64,000 nucleotides of DNA. It comes from Colwellia sp. 20A7 (lineage in GTDB: Bacteria > Pseudomonadota > Gammaproteobacteria > Enterobacterales > Alteromonadaceae). The notes under the pieces were generated by a model. It searched no databases, was not told the DNA's origin, and saw nothing but the letters and a program-made list of their open reading frames with translations. The position numbers and the translations under genes are program-made. Of the stretch, positions 54,221 to 64,000 are shown one piece after another. The number at the start of each line of letters is the position of its first letter. The first letter of the stretch is position 1. The DNA is taken from positions 2,542,001 through 2,606,000 of the forward strand of contig NZ_CP047130.1 of the NCBI RefSeq assembly GCF_009832865.1. The letters are read 5' to 3'.

Positions 54221-55759
54221 TCATTTGCGGAACATTTTGAGCATACGATGTGTGACTGCAAAGCCACCGACGATGTTAATGCCCGTAATTAATATGGTGA
54301 AAACGGCAATCCACATGATTGTGTTGTTTGTCGAACTTATTTGCATCAACGCGCCAATAACGATAATACTTGAAATTGCATTGGTGACACTCATCAGCGG
54401 CGTATGTAATGCTGGTGATACATTCCAAATTACCATGTAGCCAATAAAACAGGCGAGTACAAAGACAGTGAAATGCGACATAAAATCAGGCGGTGCAACC
54501 GAGCCGAGTCCCAATAAAGCAACCGCAGAAATTACAACACCGATGATTGGGCCAATAATTGATTTTTTACTTTCAGTCTCAACCGCTATTGGTGGCGATG
54601 TAGGCTGCTTAGCTTTAGGGGGGACATTCACTTTCAACACTGGTGCTGGCCATGTTATTTCGCCGCTAGTACAAACCGTTGCGCCACGGATAACATCATC
54701 TTTCATATTAACGACAATCTCGCCGTTTTTTTCTGGTGTCATGTCGGTTAATAGATGTCTAAGATTAGTGCCATATAATTGACTAGACTGCGCTGCCATA
54801 CGGCTGGGATAGTCGGTATAACCGATTATCGTCACACCATACTCGACAGTAATTTCACCTGGCACCGTTAATTCACAATTACCACCTTGTTCTGCCGCAA
54901 GATCGACGACAACGCAACCATTTTTCATCGATTGAATCATCTCAGTAGTAATTAATTTAGGTGCAGGTTTTCCAGGAATAAGCGCTGTAGTGACAATAAT
55001 GTCGACATCTTTAGCTTGCTCAGCAAAGAGAGCCATCTCAGCCTGAATAAATTCATCGCTCATCACTTTGGCGTAACCACCATCCCCTGTGCCATCTTCA
55101 TCTTTGAAATTGAGCATAAGGAACTCTGCATCCATGCTTTCAATCTGTTCTTTAACTTCGGGGCGTGTATCAAAAGAACGAACGATTGCCCCCAGACTTT
55201 TAGCGGTAGCAATTGCTGATAACCCAGCAACACCCGCACCAATAACGAGGACTTTAGCGGGTGGCACCTTTCCTGCTGCGGTGATCTGTCCTGCAATAAA
55301 TCGATCAAAATTATCCGCAGCCTCAATGATAGCTCGGTAGCCAGATATATTTGCCATAGAGCTACGTGCATCCATTTTTTGTGCACGTGAAATACGAGGG
55401 ATATTGTCCATCGCAAGAGCAGTGACCCCTATCTTGTTCAAGCGTTTTAATAGTTCGGGGTTTTGCTCTGGCCATAAATAACTGATCAGGGTTTGGCCGT
55501 TTTTAAATAACGAAATCTCGCTATCTTCAGGTGCCAGTACCTTAAGCACTATGTCAGATTGTGCCCATAACTCTTTCGCAGTAGCAATAATGTCACAACC
55601 TGCACTAGCATAATCATAATCACTAAAGTTAGCGGCGACTCCAGCGTCAGTTTCTACTAGTACCTTGTAACCCAATTTTGATAATTGAGCTACAATGTCT
55701 GGTGTTGTCGCTACGCGTCGCTCACCCTTAAAAATTTCTTTTGGAATACCGATTTTCAT
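54221..55759 (-). CDS. pntA: NAD(P) transhydrogenase subunit alpha
   Basis: Subunit alpha, 512 residues. N-terminal NAD-binding part resembling alanine dehydrogenase ([42 protein letters not shown]) and a C-terminal membrane part with four helices (about 400-505). ATG at 55759 has GGAGAA seven bases upstream. Seven bases separate it from pntB. Works with PntB in the inner membrane. Confidence 0.96.
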   Translation of the reverse strand: MKIGIPKEIFKGERRVATTPDIVAQLSKLGYKVLVETDAGVAANFSDYDYASAGCDIIATAKELWAQSDIVLKVLAPEDSEISLFKNGQTLISYLWPEQNPELLKRLNKIGVTALAMDNIPRISRAQKMDARSSMANISGYRAIIEAADNFDRFIAGQITAAGKVPPAKVLVIGAGVAGLSAIATAKSLGAIVRSFDTRPEVKEQIESMDAEFLMLNFKDEDGTGDGGYAKVMSDEFIQAEMALFAEQAKDVDIIVTTALIPGKPAPKLITTEMIQSMKNGCVVVDLAAEQGGNCELTVPGEITVEYGVTIIGYTDYPSRMAAQSSQLYGTNLRHLLTDMTPEKNGEIVVNMKDDVIRGATVCTSGEITWPAPVLKVNVPPKAKQPTSPPIAVETESKKSIIGPIIGVVISAVALLGLGSVAPPDFMSHFTVFVLACFIGYMVIWNVSPALHTPLMSVTNAISSIIVIGALMQISSTNNTIMWIAVFTILITGINIVGGFAVTHRMLKMFRK

Positions 55760-55981
55760 TAAATATTCTCCAAACCGAATCATAAAAATAGCTAATACCA
55801 CAAATCACTGACATTTAATTATTAAGCTGTATAGCCACTATCAATCACCAACTCGCTCTAAGTGACAAATGTTAATGTCCTTTATGTACTAAATCCAAAT
55901 TAATCATGATTCTGATAAAGCTTTAACTAAACGATAACAGCGAACCAAGTGAAAACATCATCTAATCCGCTGTAGTTGAAT

Positions 55982-57016
55982 TTAGTTCTTGGTAAAATCG
56001 ATGACTACTCGTGCAGGCACTTTCCCATTCTCAAGCCTTGTAAATATTTCATTAATTGATGATAAAGGCTGTAATTCAATATCAGCTTTAACTTTACCTT
56101 CTGCAGCAAAAGCAAGTGCTTCAGCCATATCCTTACGATTACCAACAAATGATCCACGGATAGTGATGCAATTTGCCACAACATCAAAAAGAGGCGTTGG
56201 AAATTCACCTGGAGGTAAGCCAACTAACACACAAGTACCATGCTTGCGAGTCATACCCAGACCTTGTTCAAATGCTGGAAGCGAAGGTGCTGTTATCAAT
56301 ACACCGTGTGCACCGCCATTAGTCACTTTCTTAACCGCTTCTATTGCATCATCCGCTTTAGCATTAACTACTGCATCGGCACCAACTTGAGTAGCATGTT
56401 CAAGCTTGCCGTCATCAATATCTACAGCACAAACCTTCAGCCCCATGGCTTTTGCATATTGAATAGCCAAATGCCCAAGACCGCCACAACCAGAAATTGC
56501 AATCCATTCACCAGGTTTAGCAGTAGTCTCCTTAATTCCCTTATAAGTGGTAATGCCAGCACAAATAATTGGCGCGGCTTCTATCGCTGATAATCCATCA
56601 GGAATATGCGCAACATATTTAGGGTCGGCAATAATGTACTCAGCAAAACCACCATTTTTGGTATAACCACCAAATTCGGCGTCAGCACACACAGTTTCCC
56701 ATGCACTTAAACAGAACTCGCAATGACCACAAGCAGAATAAAGCCAAGGCACGCCAACGCGATCACCAACTTTCACATTTGTTACACCTTCGCCTATTTC
56801 TACAACCAAACCAATTCCCTCATGTCCTGGAATAAAAGGTGGTGTAGGTTTTAATGGCCAGTCGCCATTTGCTGCATGTAAATCGGTATGGCATACACCA
56901 CAGGCTTCAGTTTTAACCAAGATTTGACCTGATTCCGGTGTAGGGATATCCCATTCACGAAGAACCAATGGTTTTCCAAATTGTTCGACTACGGCTGCTT
57001 TCATTTTCTTAACCAT
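55982..57016 (-). CDS. adhP: Zinc-dependent alcohol dehydrogenase, propanol-preferring type
   Basis: Medium-chain zinc alcohol dehydrogenase, 344 residues. Catalytic zinc ligands in [11 protein letters not shown] and PGHEGIG; structural zinc cysteines in [21 protein letters not shown]-binding motif [19 protein letters not shown]. Interconverts alcohols and aldehydes with NAD. AAAGGA lies upstream of the ATG at 57016. The next gene upstream encodes an aldehyde dehydrogenase (47 bp gap), giving a two-step alcohol-aldehyde-acid unit. Confidence 0.94.
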   Translation of the reverse strand: MVKKMKAAVVEQFGKPLVLREWDIPTPESGQILVKTEACGVCHTDLHAANGDWPLKPTPPFIPGHEGIGLVVEIGEGVTNVKVGDRVGVPWLYSACGHCEFCLSAWETVCADAEFGGYTKNGGFAEYIIADPKYVAHIPDGLSAIEAAPIICAGITTYKGIKETTAKPGEWIAISGCGGLGHLAIQYAKAMGLKVCAVDIDDGKLEHATQVGADAVVNAKADDAIEAVKKVTNGGAHGVLITAPSLPAFEQGLGMTRKHGTCVLVGLPPGEFPTPLFDVVANCITIRGSFVGNRKDMAEALAFAAEGKVKADIELQPLSSINEIFTRLENGKVPARVVIDFTKN

Positions 57017-57063
57017 GATAATTTCCTTTATAATTCAATACATCGTTTCAGTGGAATGTATCG

Positions 57064-58455
57064 TTAAAACGGTGCGTTAATATCTACAACGTCGATCAGT
57101 TTATGATTAACGAACTCTTTAATTCCTAAACCAAGTAATTCTCGGCCATATCCAGAGCGGCGCACTCCGCCAAAGGGTAAATCTGCTTTTACCATGGTTG
57201 GATGATTTACAAACACCATGCCGGTAGAAATTTTCTTCGCTACCTCAAAACCATGTTGCGGATCCGAAGTAAATACTGAACCACCCAACCCAAATGGAGA
57301 ATCATTAGCAATCCTAATTGCGTCTTCTTCATCCTTAGCACGAAAAATCATTGAAACTGGGCCAAAAAACTCCCAATCTCGCGCGGGGTTATCTTCGCCA
57401 ATATCAGTCAAAATGGTTGGTTGTACGAAAGCTCCTTGGGTTGGAACTTTAGGTCCCACTTCAGTCGCTTTTGCGCCAAGTTTGATTGCTTCTTTGATTT
57501 TTTCTTTAAGATCATCAGCAGCGCTTTGTGATGATAAAGGCGCCAATGTCGTTGCTGGGTCAAAAGGGTCACCTGCACGTAATTCAGCTACACCTTTGGT
57601 ATAACCTTCTAGAAATTCATCGTAAACTTCATCCGCAATGATCATGCGTTTAGAAGACACACAAACTTGTCCACCGTTCCAATGACGGCCAAACACTGCC
57701 CAGTTAATTGTTTTTTCCATCTCGGCATCAGCTAATACAACAAAAGCATCTGCACCACCGAGTTCTAATGTTGATTTTTTAAGTGCTTTACCAGCGGTAG
57801 ATGCGATTATTGCACCCGCACCTTCTGAGCCAGTAAGAGCAACACCACGAACGAGTGGATGATTAATAATCAGCTCAGTCTGCGAATGTGCTGCATAAAG
57901 ATTTTGGAAAACACCTTTTGGTAGCCCTGCTTCTAACATAAGTTTTTCACACGCTGCAGCACTTTGTGGAACAATGCCAGCATGTTTAAGCAACATAGTG
58001 TTACCTGCTGACAATTGCGGTGCAATGATACGTGCTACTTGATAATACGGAAAATTCCACGGTTCAACCGCAAGCAATACACCGAGAGGGTCGTGAACAA
58101 TAACCGCGTCACCTTCTGCTGGATCTGCGACTACTAGTTTCTCTGGCGCAAGTAGTTTCTCAGCATTAACAGCGTAATACTCAAAAATTGCGGCTGATAG
58201 TTCAACTTCAGCTTTAGCCTCTCCGGTTATCTTGCCCATTTCTAAGGTCAATAACTTGGCATAATCATCGATGTTTTTACGTAACAGATCAGCGGCTTTG
58301 TGCATGATTTTCGCACGCTCAGCAAATGATGTGCTTTTCCAAGCAAGAAACGCTGTATTCGCGTCTTCTATTGCTTTATTTATTTCAATGTCAGTAGCAT
58401 CAGGAAACGTTTTTAAAACTTCTCCAGTGTATGGATTTGTTGTTGCATAAGTCAT
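57064..58455 (-). CDS. NAD(P)-dependent aldehyde dehydrogenase, succinate-semialdehyde type
   Basis: Aldehyde dehydrogenase of 463 residues, the size of the Sad/YneI group. Catalytic Cys in NGGQVCVSSKR, the general-base Glu in LELGGADAFVV, WNFPYYQ near the N-terminal third and the end VRRSGYGRELLGLGIKEFVN. ATG at 58455 has GGAG; the frame from 58539 is rejected. The physiological aldehyde is not determined. Confidence 0.9.
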   Translation of the reverse strand: MTYATTNPYTGEVLKTFPDATDIEINKAIEDANTAFLAWKSTSFAERAKIMHKAADLLRKNIDDYAKLLTLEMGKITGEAKAEVELSAAIFEYYAVNAEKLLAPEKLVVADPAEGDAVIVHDPLGVLLAVEPWNFPYYQVARIIAPQLSAGNTMLLKHAGIVPQSAAACEKLMLEAGLPKGVFQNLYAAHSQTELIINHPLVRGVALTGSEGAGAIIASTAGKALKKSTLELGGADAFVVLADAEMEKTINWAVFGRHWNGGQVCVSSKRMIIADEVYDEFLEGYTKGVAELRAGDPFDPATTLAPLSSQSAADDLKEKIKEAIKLGAKATEVGPKVPTQGAFVQPTILTDIGEDNPARDWEFFGPVSMIFRAKDEEDAIRIANDSPFGLGGSVFTSDPQHGFEVAKKISTGMVFVNHPTMVKADLPFGGVRRSGYGRELLGLGIKEFVNHKLIDVVDINAPF

Positions 58456-58762
58456 AGTAATCTCCAAGTTAAATATCGGGTCATGTCTGCTAATTATGAT
58501 GCGGCGACAACGCCATACATCTTTATTAAACGTATACATAAGACGGGGTTAAAATACCCATAAATTATCGTCTTCATGCATTACAGGTACAATTGGTGAT
58601 TGCCGTAAAAACATGTGGATATCCACAATGATTAAAAATGATTAGGAGATTCAAGGTAAATTGTTACCCCTATATTTACGGGCGCATGATTTTACTGAAC
58701 TTGGTATTAGAATGAAGAGTATCGAAAAATAAAAGTATATTAAGCTGAGATCAGATTAATTA

Positions 58763-59500
58763 TTACGACATAACCCAAAAAAACAAATAAAAACCAAATA
58801 TAAAAGCGATGACCGCTATGACCTTGCTTTCAAGCTTTAGGCTTATATATCGATTCGTTTCGGAGACTAGATCAGACAACCCTATATAAATAAAATTGCC
58901 CGCTGCAAATGGAATAAGCCACAAAATATCTATTTGAAAGAACAATATATACGCAGTTATACCACCAAGTAAATAAGTCGGACTCGATAGTAAATTGAAA
59001 ATAAGTACTGAACGTTTTGACCATCCAGTATAAAAGAGTGTCGTTAAATCTAACAATTTTTGAGGCACTTCATGTACTACAATCGCCAACCAACAAATAA
59101 GACCTAAACGAGTATCAATTAAGAATGTTCCTCCTATCATCATGCCCGCTAAAAAACTTTGAAAAGCACCACCTATCATCATAATGTAGGTCATTTGCTT
59201 CTTATTTTTTTCTAATGAGTTAAGGCGGTATTTCCAATGTAAAAGCTGCTTTAAAATAAAAAATATAGTGAAGCCTGCCATGATCAATACTGCTAATGAT
59301 TCTGAGCTGTTATTTATCTTATGAACAAAGGGCAAAATATGAAAAAAAACACTGCCGAACAATGAACCAGCAGCGAAATAAATCAGCGGTAAAAGTAATT
59401 TTTCAATCGTAGAAATATTAAGTAGTAATGTGACATTTACTATCAGAGCCATTAAGCTCATAAATAAGCCACTAATAATGATCCAAGTTAAGACAGTCAT
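58763..59500 (-). CDS. ZIP-family metal transporter
   Basis: A 245-residue membrane protein with eight predicted helices. Helix IV contains IVVHEVPQKLLDL, the ZIP signature HEhPpxxxD in modified form, and helix II has FFHILPFVH. ZIP transporters import divalent metal, mostly zinc or iron. It sits upstream of the aldehyde and alcohol dehydrogenase genes, which need zinc (the alcohol dehydrogenase); link is inferred. Confidence 0.8.
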   Translation of the reverse strand: MTVLTWIIISGLFMSLMALIVNVTLLLNISTIEKLLLPLIYFAAGSLFGSVFFHILPFVHKINNSSESLAVLIMAGFTIFFILKQLLHWKYRLNSLEKNKKQMTYIMMIGGAFQSFLAGMMIGGTFLIDTRLGLICWLAIVVHEVPQKLLDLTTLFYTGWSKRSVLIFNLLSSPTYLLGGITAYILFFQIDILWLIPFAAGNFIYIGLSDLVSETNRYISLKLESKVIAVIAFIFGFYLFFWVMS

Positions 59501-59701
59501 TAAGCACGACCAACTTTACATTCCCCTAATTAATAAACAGGGCAAGTAATATGAGTAAATAATTATATTCTCATGTTCATTAGCTATACTCTATTAGGGG
59601 TTTCCACATGCAGATAGGAGAAATATTTTACACTTACGCATCAGTGCAATGTGATTGTTTAAATATTTTTAATTATTAGGCCTAAATATATAAGCCTGAG
59701 G

Positions 59702-60340
59702 TTATAATACAGCTGATTCTATCGCTTCTAACTTAACTTTAACTCGTACTAACTCCGCGAGTGTTTTGACGCCTAATTTATCCATAACATGCGATCGGTG
59801 AACCTCTACCGTGCGCTCACTTATACCAAGTTCGGCTGCAATCACTTTGTTCATCACTCCGCTAGTCACTCGCTCAAGCACGTCCAACTCTCTCTTTGAT
59901 AGTGATTCAAATTTATTTTTAAGATTAAGTTCACTAATGACCTCATCATTTCTTTTTTCATCAAACTCAAGTGCTTCATTAATGCGATCAATCAAATCTT
60001 GTTCATTAAAGGGTTTACGAACAAAATCCAGTGCGCCTAATCGCATAGCCTCTACAGCCATGGGTATATCACCGTGACCAGTAATAAAAATCATAGGTAA
60101 TAAACACTTCAATTCATTAAGTTTTCGTTGAAGCTCCAAACCACTCATTTTAGGCATACGTATATCCAAAACGATGCAACCCGACATATTATCATTATAG
60201 GCTTTTAAAAATGACGTAGCTGAATCAAAGCTGCAACACGCCTGCCCTATTGACTCTAACAGCATAGTCAAACCGTCTCGAATGCCTTCGTCATCATCTA
60301 TAATAAAAATAGTCGGTTTATTTGTCATTAAACTTGTCAT
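59702..60340 (-). CDS. FixJ-type response regulator (LuxR family)
   Basis: A 212-residue regulator with receiver (D59 in CIVLDIRMPKMSG, then the K of LDFVRKPFNEQDL) and a LuxR HTH (LSKRELDVLERVTSGVMNKV; GISERTVEVHRSHVMDKLGV). ATG at 60340 has AAGGAA six bases upstream; it lies 23 bp inside the end of the kinase gene, so the pair is co-translated. Layout is of the FixJ/TodT/DctR type. Confidence 0.93.
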   Translation of the reverse strand: MTSLMTNKPTIFIIDDDEGIRDGLTMLLESIGQACCSFDSATSFLKAYNDNMSGCIVLDIRMPKMSGLELQRKLNELKCLLPMIFITGHGDIPMAVEAMRLGALDFVRKPFNEQDLIDRINEALEFDEKRNDEVISELNLKNKFESLSKRELDVLERVTSGVMNKVIAAELGISERTVEVHRSHVMDKLGVKTLAELVRVKVKLEAIESAVL

Positions 60341-62750
60341 CAAGATTTCCTTCGTCATGAACGGGCAATGTAAATAAGAAGATTGCGCCGGAGGGCTTAT
60401 TGGGAATAAAATTTATTTGGCCATTGTGCTCTTCGATTATCCTTTTAGAAATTGATAAACCGATACCTGTTCCATTATTTTTCGTTGACGAAAAAGGTGT
60501 GAACAACTTTTCAATCATCTTTTCAGCGAGACCACAACCGGTATCGGCAATGGTAATCTCAATAAAACCATCTGTTTTTAGACTTTCTGTCAGTGTGATC
60601 GTTGATCCATTTTTGCAACCAATTGACTGCATTGCCTCCATCGCATTTCTAAGCAGATTGAGAATAACTTGTTGTATTTGTACTCGGTCAACCACTAGTT
60701 TTATATTCTTGTTAGCTACAATGGGCACTATTTTAATATCATATAACCTAGCTTCTAATTCAGCTAACTTTATCACTTCATCAATCAATAACTTGCAATT
60801 AACCACTTCTTTAAGTCTTTCCCCTTGCCTTGTCATGATCTGAACACTTTCAAGCACAGCCCCTGCACGACGAGAGTGCTGACTAATTTTTTCAAATATT
60901 GAAGGCAACTTCTCAAACTGATTGTTTTTACAGAAATTTTTAGCCGTTTGAGAATAAAGTGAGATGGCAGTTAAAGGCTGATTGATTTCATGTGCCATTC
61001 CAGCAGCCATTTCACCCAGCGAATTTAGTCGGTCGGCATGAGCAAGTTGTTCCGTATGTAACCGCCTTTGTTCTTGGCTAGCTCGTTGCTGGGTTATATC
61101 TCTAATAACTCCAACAAACATTCTATTTTCATGATTTTTAAATTCACTGACCGATATATGAATGGGGAATACCTCTCCATCTTTACGTTGGGCGACAAGT
61201 TCACGCCCGGTACCAATAATATGGATTTGGTTGGTCTTTATATAATGTGATAGATAGTCATCATGTTTGTCATTATAATATTTTGGCATCAATATTTTGA
61301 TTGCTTGATCTTTTATTTCATCGAAGGTGTAGCCAAACATTTTTTGCGCCGCATCATTGAAACTCTTAATCATCCCACGTTGATCAATCGTTATTACAGC
61401 TTCTACTACCGAATTTACAATGGTGTTTGAGAATGCATCACTGTCGATAAGGTCAAATTCGACCTGTTTGATTGAAGTAATATCAGTAATGAAACCCTCA
61501 AGTATGAAATCATTAGTATGAGAAGAACTGATAGATTCACCCTTTTCCCATACAAATTTAATGCTCTTTTCTTTCGTTAAAATACGATATTCAATTTCAA
61601 ACACATTCTTTAATTTTATCGCATTATTAATCGTTTGACACACCCGTTCATAATCATCAGGATGTATAATACTTCCCCAAAGTATATTATATTGTTCAAA
61701 TTCTAGTTTAGTGTAGCCGGTGAGTTTTTCGCAACCATCGCTGACAAAGATCATAGGCCAATTTGTCTTGTTTAAAGCCTGATAAGCCATACCAGGTAGA
61801 TTATTTAACAGTTGCTTCATTTTTTTACGATCACATCTAATTTTATTAGCTTGATTGACCGCAAATAACGCTGAACATACGGCTAGCCCAAAGAAAACAC
61901 TTAACAAGACACCAAGCAACATCAACGTTTTCATCATTCGAAAGTGTGTTTGAGAAAGAAATTCACTTTCAGGTGCCATTTCAATTCGCCATGTTTGCTC
62001 TAAAAACTCAAATGATGCTTGCTTATTCCAAGTGCTATCTATCATTGAATCATCAGTGCCATCTGAATAGATTTTTTTATCATCAATAAAGATTGTTAAT
62101 TGATGCTCAACTAGTAAGTATGAAGGCAGAACTTTATTAATATAGGTATTTAATAAAAGGATACTGCCAATACCCAATTCTAACTCTTGGCTTGTTTTAG
62201 TATTTTTATAGATGGGAATAAAAATTCCCAAACCTAAATCGCCTTGATTTGAATTTACGGCAATAATAAGACCTGCTCCACTATTTATTTTTTCTTTAAT
62301 TGCGGATAAATGTACTGGTGACCTTAATGCTACATCAAAATCACTGGTTGATTGCTTAGTTTTAACCGGTGTTATTTTTCTGATTTTATAAGCTTTATCA
62401 AACCATGTAATCACCTGATAACCATAATCAGTATCTGATAAAGCATGACTGATCATAGCCCAATCATCATCTGCTATTTGGCTCGGCGAGGTAGATAAAG
62501 GTGCGGCATATAAATGGGCTAATTCAGACAATGATGTTATTTGCTTTCGGATGTCTTTTTCAAGGAGTGTTTTAACCCCATTGGCTACGCTTTGGGTAAC
62601 TCTATCAATATGGGCCTGTTCCTGTGACTCAATATACAGAACGACAAATGTTATTAAGCCAGCAGATAAAACACTGGCTATTATTGAATACCATAAAATG
62701 GCAAGTTGAGGGGAGAAAGAGATTAACTTGTTTTTACTATCAAATTTCAT
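60318..62750 (-). CDS. FixL-like PAS sensor histidine kinase
   Basis: About 810 residues: membrane helix (about 15-40), a CHASE-like extracytoplasmic sensor (about 40-280), a second helix (about 285-305), PAS 1 (about 320-430), PAS 2 (about 445-560), HisKA with H587 in GMAHEINQPLTAIS and an HATPase domain ending with TGIGLSISKRIIEEH. PAS 2 has KHDDY, HIIG and GR with H496, H510 and R516, exactly the spacing of FixL H200, H214 and R220, whereas the Arg at position 206 is His. Start ATG at 62750 is a guess; a GTG at 62801 is possible. Numbering follows 62750. Confidence 0.9.
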   Translation of the reverse strand: MKFDSKNKLISFSPQLAILWYSIIASVLSAGLITFVVLYIESQEQAHIDRVTQSVANGVKTLLEKDIRKQITSLSELAHLYAAPLSTSPSQIADDDWAMISHALSDTDYGYQVITWFDKAYKIRKITPVKTKQSTSDFDVALRSPVHLSAIKEKINSGAGLIIAVNSNQGDLGLGIFIPIYKNTKTSQELELGIGSILLLNTYINKVLPSYLLVEHQLTIFIDDKKIYSDGTDDSMIDSTWNKQASFEFLEQTWRIEMAPESEFLSQTHFRMMKTLMLLGVLLSVFFGLAVCSALFAVNQANKIRCDRKKMKQLLNNLPGMAYQALNKTNWPMIFVSDGCEKLTGYTKLEFEQYNILWGSIIHPDDYERVCQTINNAIKLKNVFEIEYRILTKEKSIKFVWEKGESISSSHTNDFILEGFITDITSIKQVEFDLIDSDAFSNTIVNSVVEAVITIDQRGMIKSFNDAAQKMFGYTFDEIKDQAIKILMPKYYNDKHDDYLSHYIKTNQIHIIGTGRELVAQRKDGEVFPIHISVSEFKNHENRMFVGVIRDITQQRASQEQRRLHTEQLAHADRLNSLGEMAAGMAHEINQPLTAISLYSQTAKNFCKNNQFEKLPSIFEKISQHSRRAGAVLESVQIMTRQGERLKEVVNCKLLIDEVIKLAELEARLYDIKIVPIVANKNIKLVVDRVQIQQVILNLLRNAMEAMQSIGCKNGSTITLTESLKTDGFIEITIADTGCGLAEKMIEKLFTPFSSTKNNGTGIGLSISKRIIEEHNGQINFIPNKPSGAIFLFTLPVHDEGNLDDKFNDK

Positions 62751-62801
62751 GAATAGAGTTAACAGATTATTTAAAAAACAATTGGTCGTTTGATTGTACA
62801 C

Positions 62802-63118
62802 CTATTGGAAGAAAATTGAAGTTGTGTTGAATCTTCTCCATTCTAACTTTATATACGCTATTACGTAAATTATTCACCATAGTTTTAAGTTTAAATAACT
62901 AACCGATATAACTGTTTACCCGCACTTAAAATAGAGCACAACCGTTTACCTGTCGGCTATATAAGCAATTCAACTGAGAATAGCTTATATAGCTCCCTTG
63001 GAAAAACTTATGATTAAGCTAACAGTAAATATTGCTGATTAAATCGGCATATATTTACGTTTACTGTAACGAAGTAATAATTAAAATGGCAAGTATTATC
63101 GCTACCCTCTTTAATTTT
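62802..63118. other. Intergenic stretch with an 11-bp inverted repeat
   Basis: No gene. GCTATATAAGC (62956-62966) and its complement (62983-62993) form a perfect 11-bp stem with a 16-nt loop. It lies after the AI-2E-family gene and before the kinase, both on the minus strand, without a T run. Confidence 0.6.
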
Positions 63119-64000
63119 TTAAGTTATAGATTCAAAGTCTTCCTGCGTTGTAGACCAAGCATTAATTACCGCTTTTACTAAAGTTGCTAAAGGTATCGCG
63201 AAAAATATTCCCCAAAATCCCCACAGCCCGCCAAAGAGTATTACTGCAATAATAATAGTCACAGGATGAAGGTTAACTGCTTCTGAAAAGAGCAATGGCA
63301 CAATAACATTACCGTCTATGGCTTGAATAATCCCATAAGCCAACATTACATAGCCTAGTTCTTGGCTAAAACCAAACTGAAATAGCGCTACCAAAAAGAC
63401 AGGAATGGTTACAATAGTTGCCCCAACATAAGGTACTAATACTGACAAACCAACGAGTACGCCTAATAAAACAGAATAACGTAAATCAAGAAAAACAAAC
63501 GCGATAGTGGTAGAAGCGCCAACAATAAGAATTTCAATCACTTTACCGCGTATATAATTTAATATTTGTTGATTCATTTCTTTACCAACTGCAGTGGCCA
63601 TACGACGCTCTTTAGGTAAGAATCGACTGAAAGTAGCAAACAAATCTTGCTTATCTTTAAGAAAAAAGAACACCATTAAAGGCACTAAAATAAGATAAAC
63701 CATTAAGGCCACAATATCAGAAATAGAATTAAGAGACGCCTTAAGAGCAACTTCCCCCCATTCAAGAGACTTGTCTTTAATCGTATTAATAAAGGTTTCA
63801 ATCTGTGAAGCTTGAATGATGTCTGGATATTTTTCAGGTAACGTTAATAGATATTTTTGTCCTTCAGTCACCATGTTGGGTACTTCTTGCAATAAATTAC
63901 TACTTTGCTGCCAGATAATTGGCAGTAAACCAAGCAGAGAAATTAACGATATACCCACAAAACTAGCAACAATAACAACGGTTGAGCCAGTTCTGGAAAG
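63119..64000 (-). CDS. AI-2E-family (PerM-like) permease, 5' end outside window
   Basis: The C-terminal 293 codons of an AI-2E/PerM family transporter. The frame is open to the window edge (L-S-R-T-G-S-T-V-V-I at the border), so the apparent GTG start at 63958 is not real. Typical: helices around MGISLISLLGLLP, LIVPLMVFFFLKD, SVLVPYVGATIVTIPV, IIQAIDGNVIVPLLFS and the ending VILFGGLWGFWGIFFAIPLATLVKAV. Substrate not known; may not transport AI-2. Confidence 0.9.
   Translation of the reverse strand, partial: LSRTGSTVVIVASFVGISLISLLGLLPIIWQQSSNLLQEVPNMVTEGQKYLLTLPEKYPDIIQASQIETFINTIKDKSLEWGEVALKASLNSISDIVALMVYLILVPLMVFFFLKDKQDLFATFSRFLPKERRMATAVGKEMNQQILNYIRGKVIEILIVGASTTIAFVFLDLRYSVLLGVLVGLSVLVPYVGATIVTIPVFLVALFQFGFSQELGYVMLAYGIIQAIDGNVIVPLLFSEAVNLHPVTIIIAVILFGGLWGFWGIFFAIPLATLVKAVINAWSTTQEDFESIT

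Noticed and set aside
55016..55416. Several open frames opposite or shifted within pntA
   Set aside because: They mirror the pntA coding strand; pntA has full family signatures.
63119..63958. Complete 279-residue permease starting at GTG 63958
   Set aside because: The frame is open to the window edge and the family is longer; the gene is cut by the window.

Overview
The window reads as an AT-rich chromosome segment of a marine gammaproteobacterium of the Alteromonadales, most like Colwellia or a close relative. This is judged from gene content and order (gcvR next to bcp, bamC, an xthA/rlmA/yfbV group, yffB-dapE, pntAB), codon use and low GC. No rRNA, tRNA or CRISPR array was seen.

Layout. 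(1) 1-3.2 kb: small accessory genes on the minus strand: an Asp/Glu racemase cut by the window edge, a ParD-like protein overlapping a type I methionine aminopeptidase, a dead GFA-family gene and a GNAT acetyltransferase. (2) 3.7-16.1 kb: a minus-strand gene, then a long co-directional set read from 16.1 kb downwards: Tat-exported TldD, TldE, Tat-exported DUF4159 protein, MoxR AAA+ ATPase, DUF58, BatA-like, DUF4175 and a large membrane protein. This looks like one envelope proteolysis and quality-control unit. (3) 16.4-22.1 kb: housekeeping genes (xthA, rlmA, yfbV, an ACT-domain gene, yffB, dapE, an M15 peptidase, a small membrane protein). (4) 22.7-29.6 kb: a giant hybrid two-component sensor/AraC regulator opposite a small beta-barrel protein and two tandem delta-class carbonic anhydrases, one secreted and one a lipoprotein. 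(5) 29.7-32.5 kb: a decayed IS30 transposase, bamC and gcvR.

(6) 32.5-50.2 kb is the most striking part. The bcp gene (thiol peroxidase) downstream of gcvR has been broken twice: by an intact 2.57-kb IS66-family element with an 8-bp target duplication, and by a 14.6-kb island that separates codons for K-K-F and M-G. The island starts with three co-directional tyrosine-recombinase-like genes plus a small helper and matches what I know as a gamma-mobile-trio (GMT) element. Right after this core it carries a complete bcp of its own, so it restores the function it destroys, with a different catalytic cysteine layout. Its cargo includes a membrane-protein/DUF2971 gene pair (possible defence system), a secreted non-specific endonuclease, an AHH-nuclease toxin with a probable immunity gene, an ATPase remnant, and a divergent XRE/winged-helix control pair with two operator-like palindromes. 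Imperfect terminal inverted repeats and an asymmetric spacer mark the ends.

(7) 50.5-64 kb: a redox block on the minus strand (pntA-pntB-nnr, alcohol dehydrogenase, aldehyde dehydrogenase, ZIP transporter), followed by a FixL/FixJ-like two-component pair whose second PAS domain keeps residues spaced as in heme-binding FixL, and an AI-2E-family permease cut by the right edge. The pair may adjust the redox and fermentation genes to oxygen; that link is inference from proximity.

All family names come from reading motifs in the translated sequence; no database search was possible.
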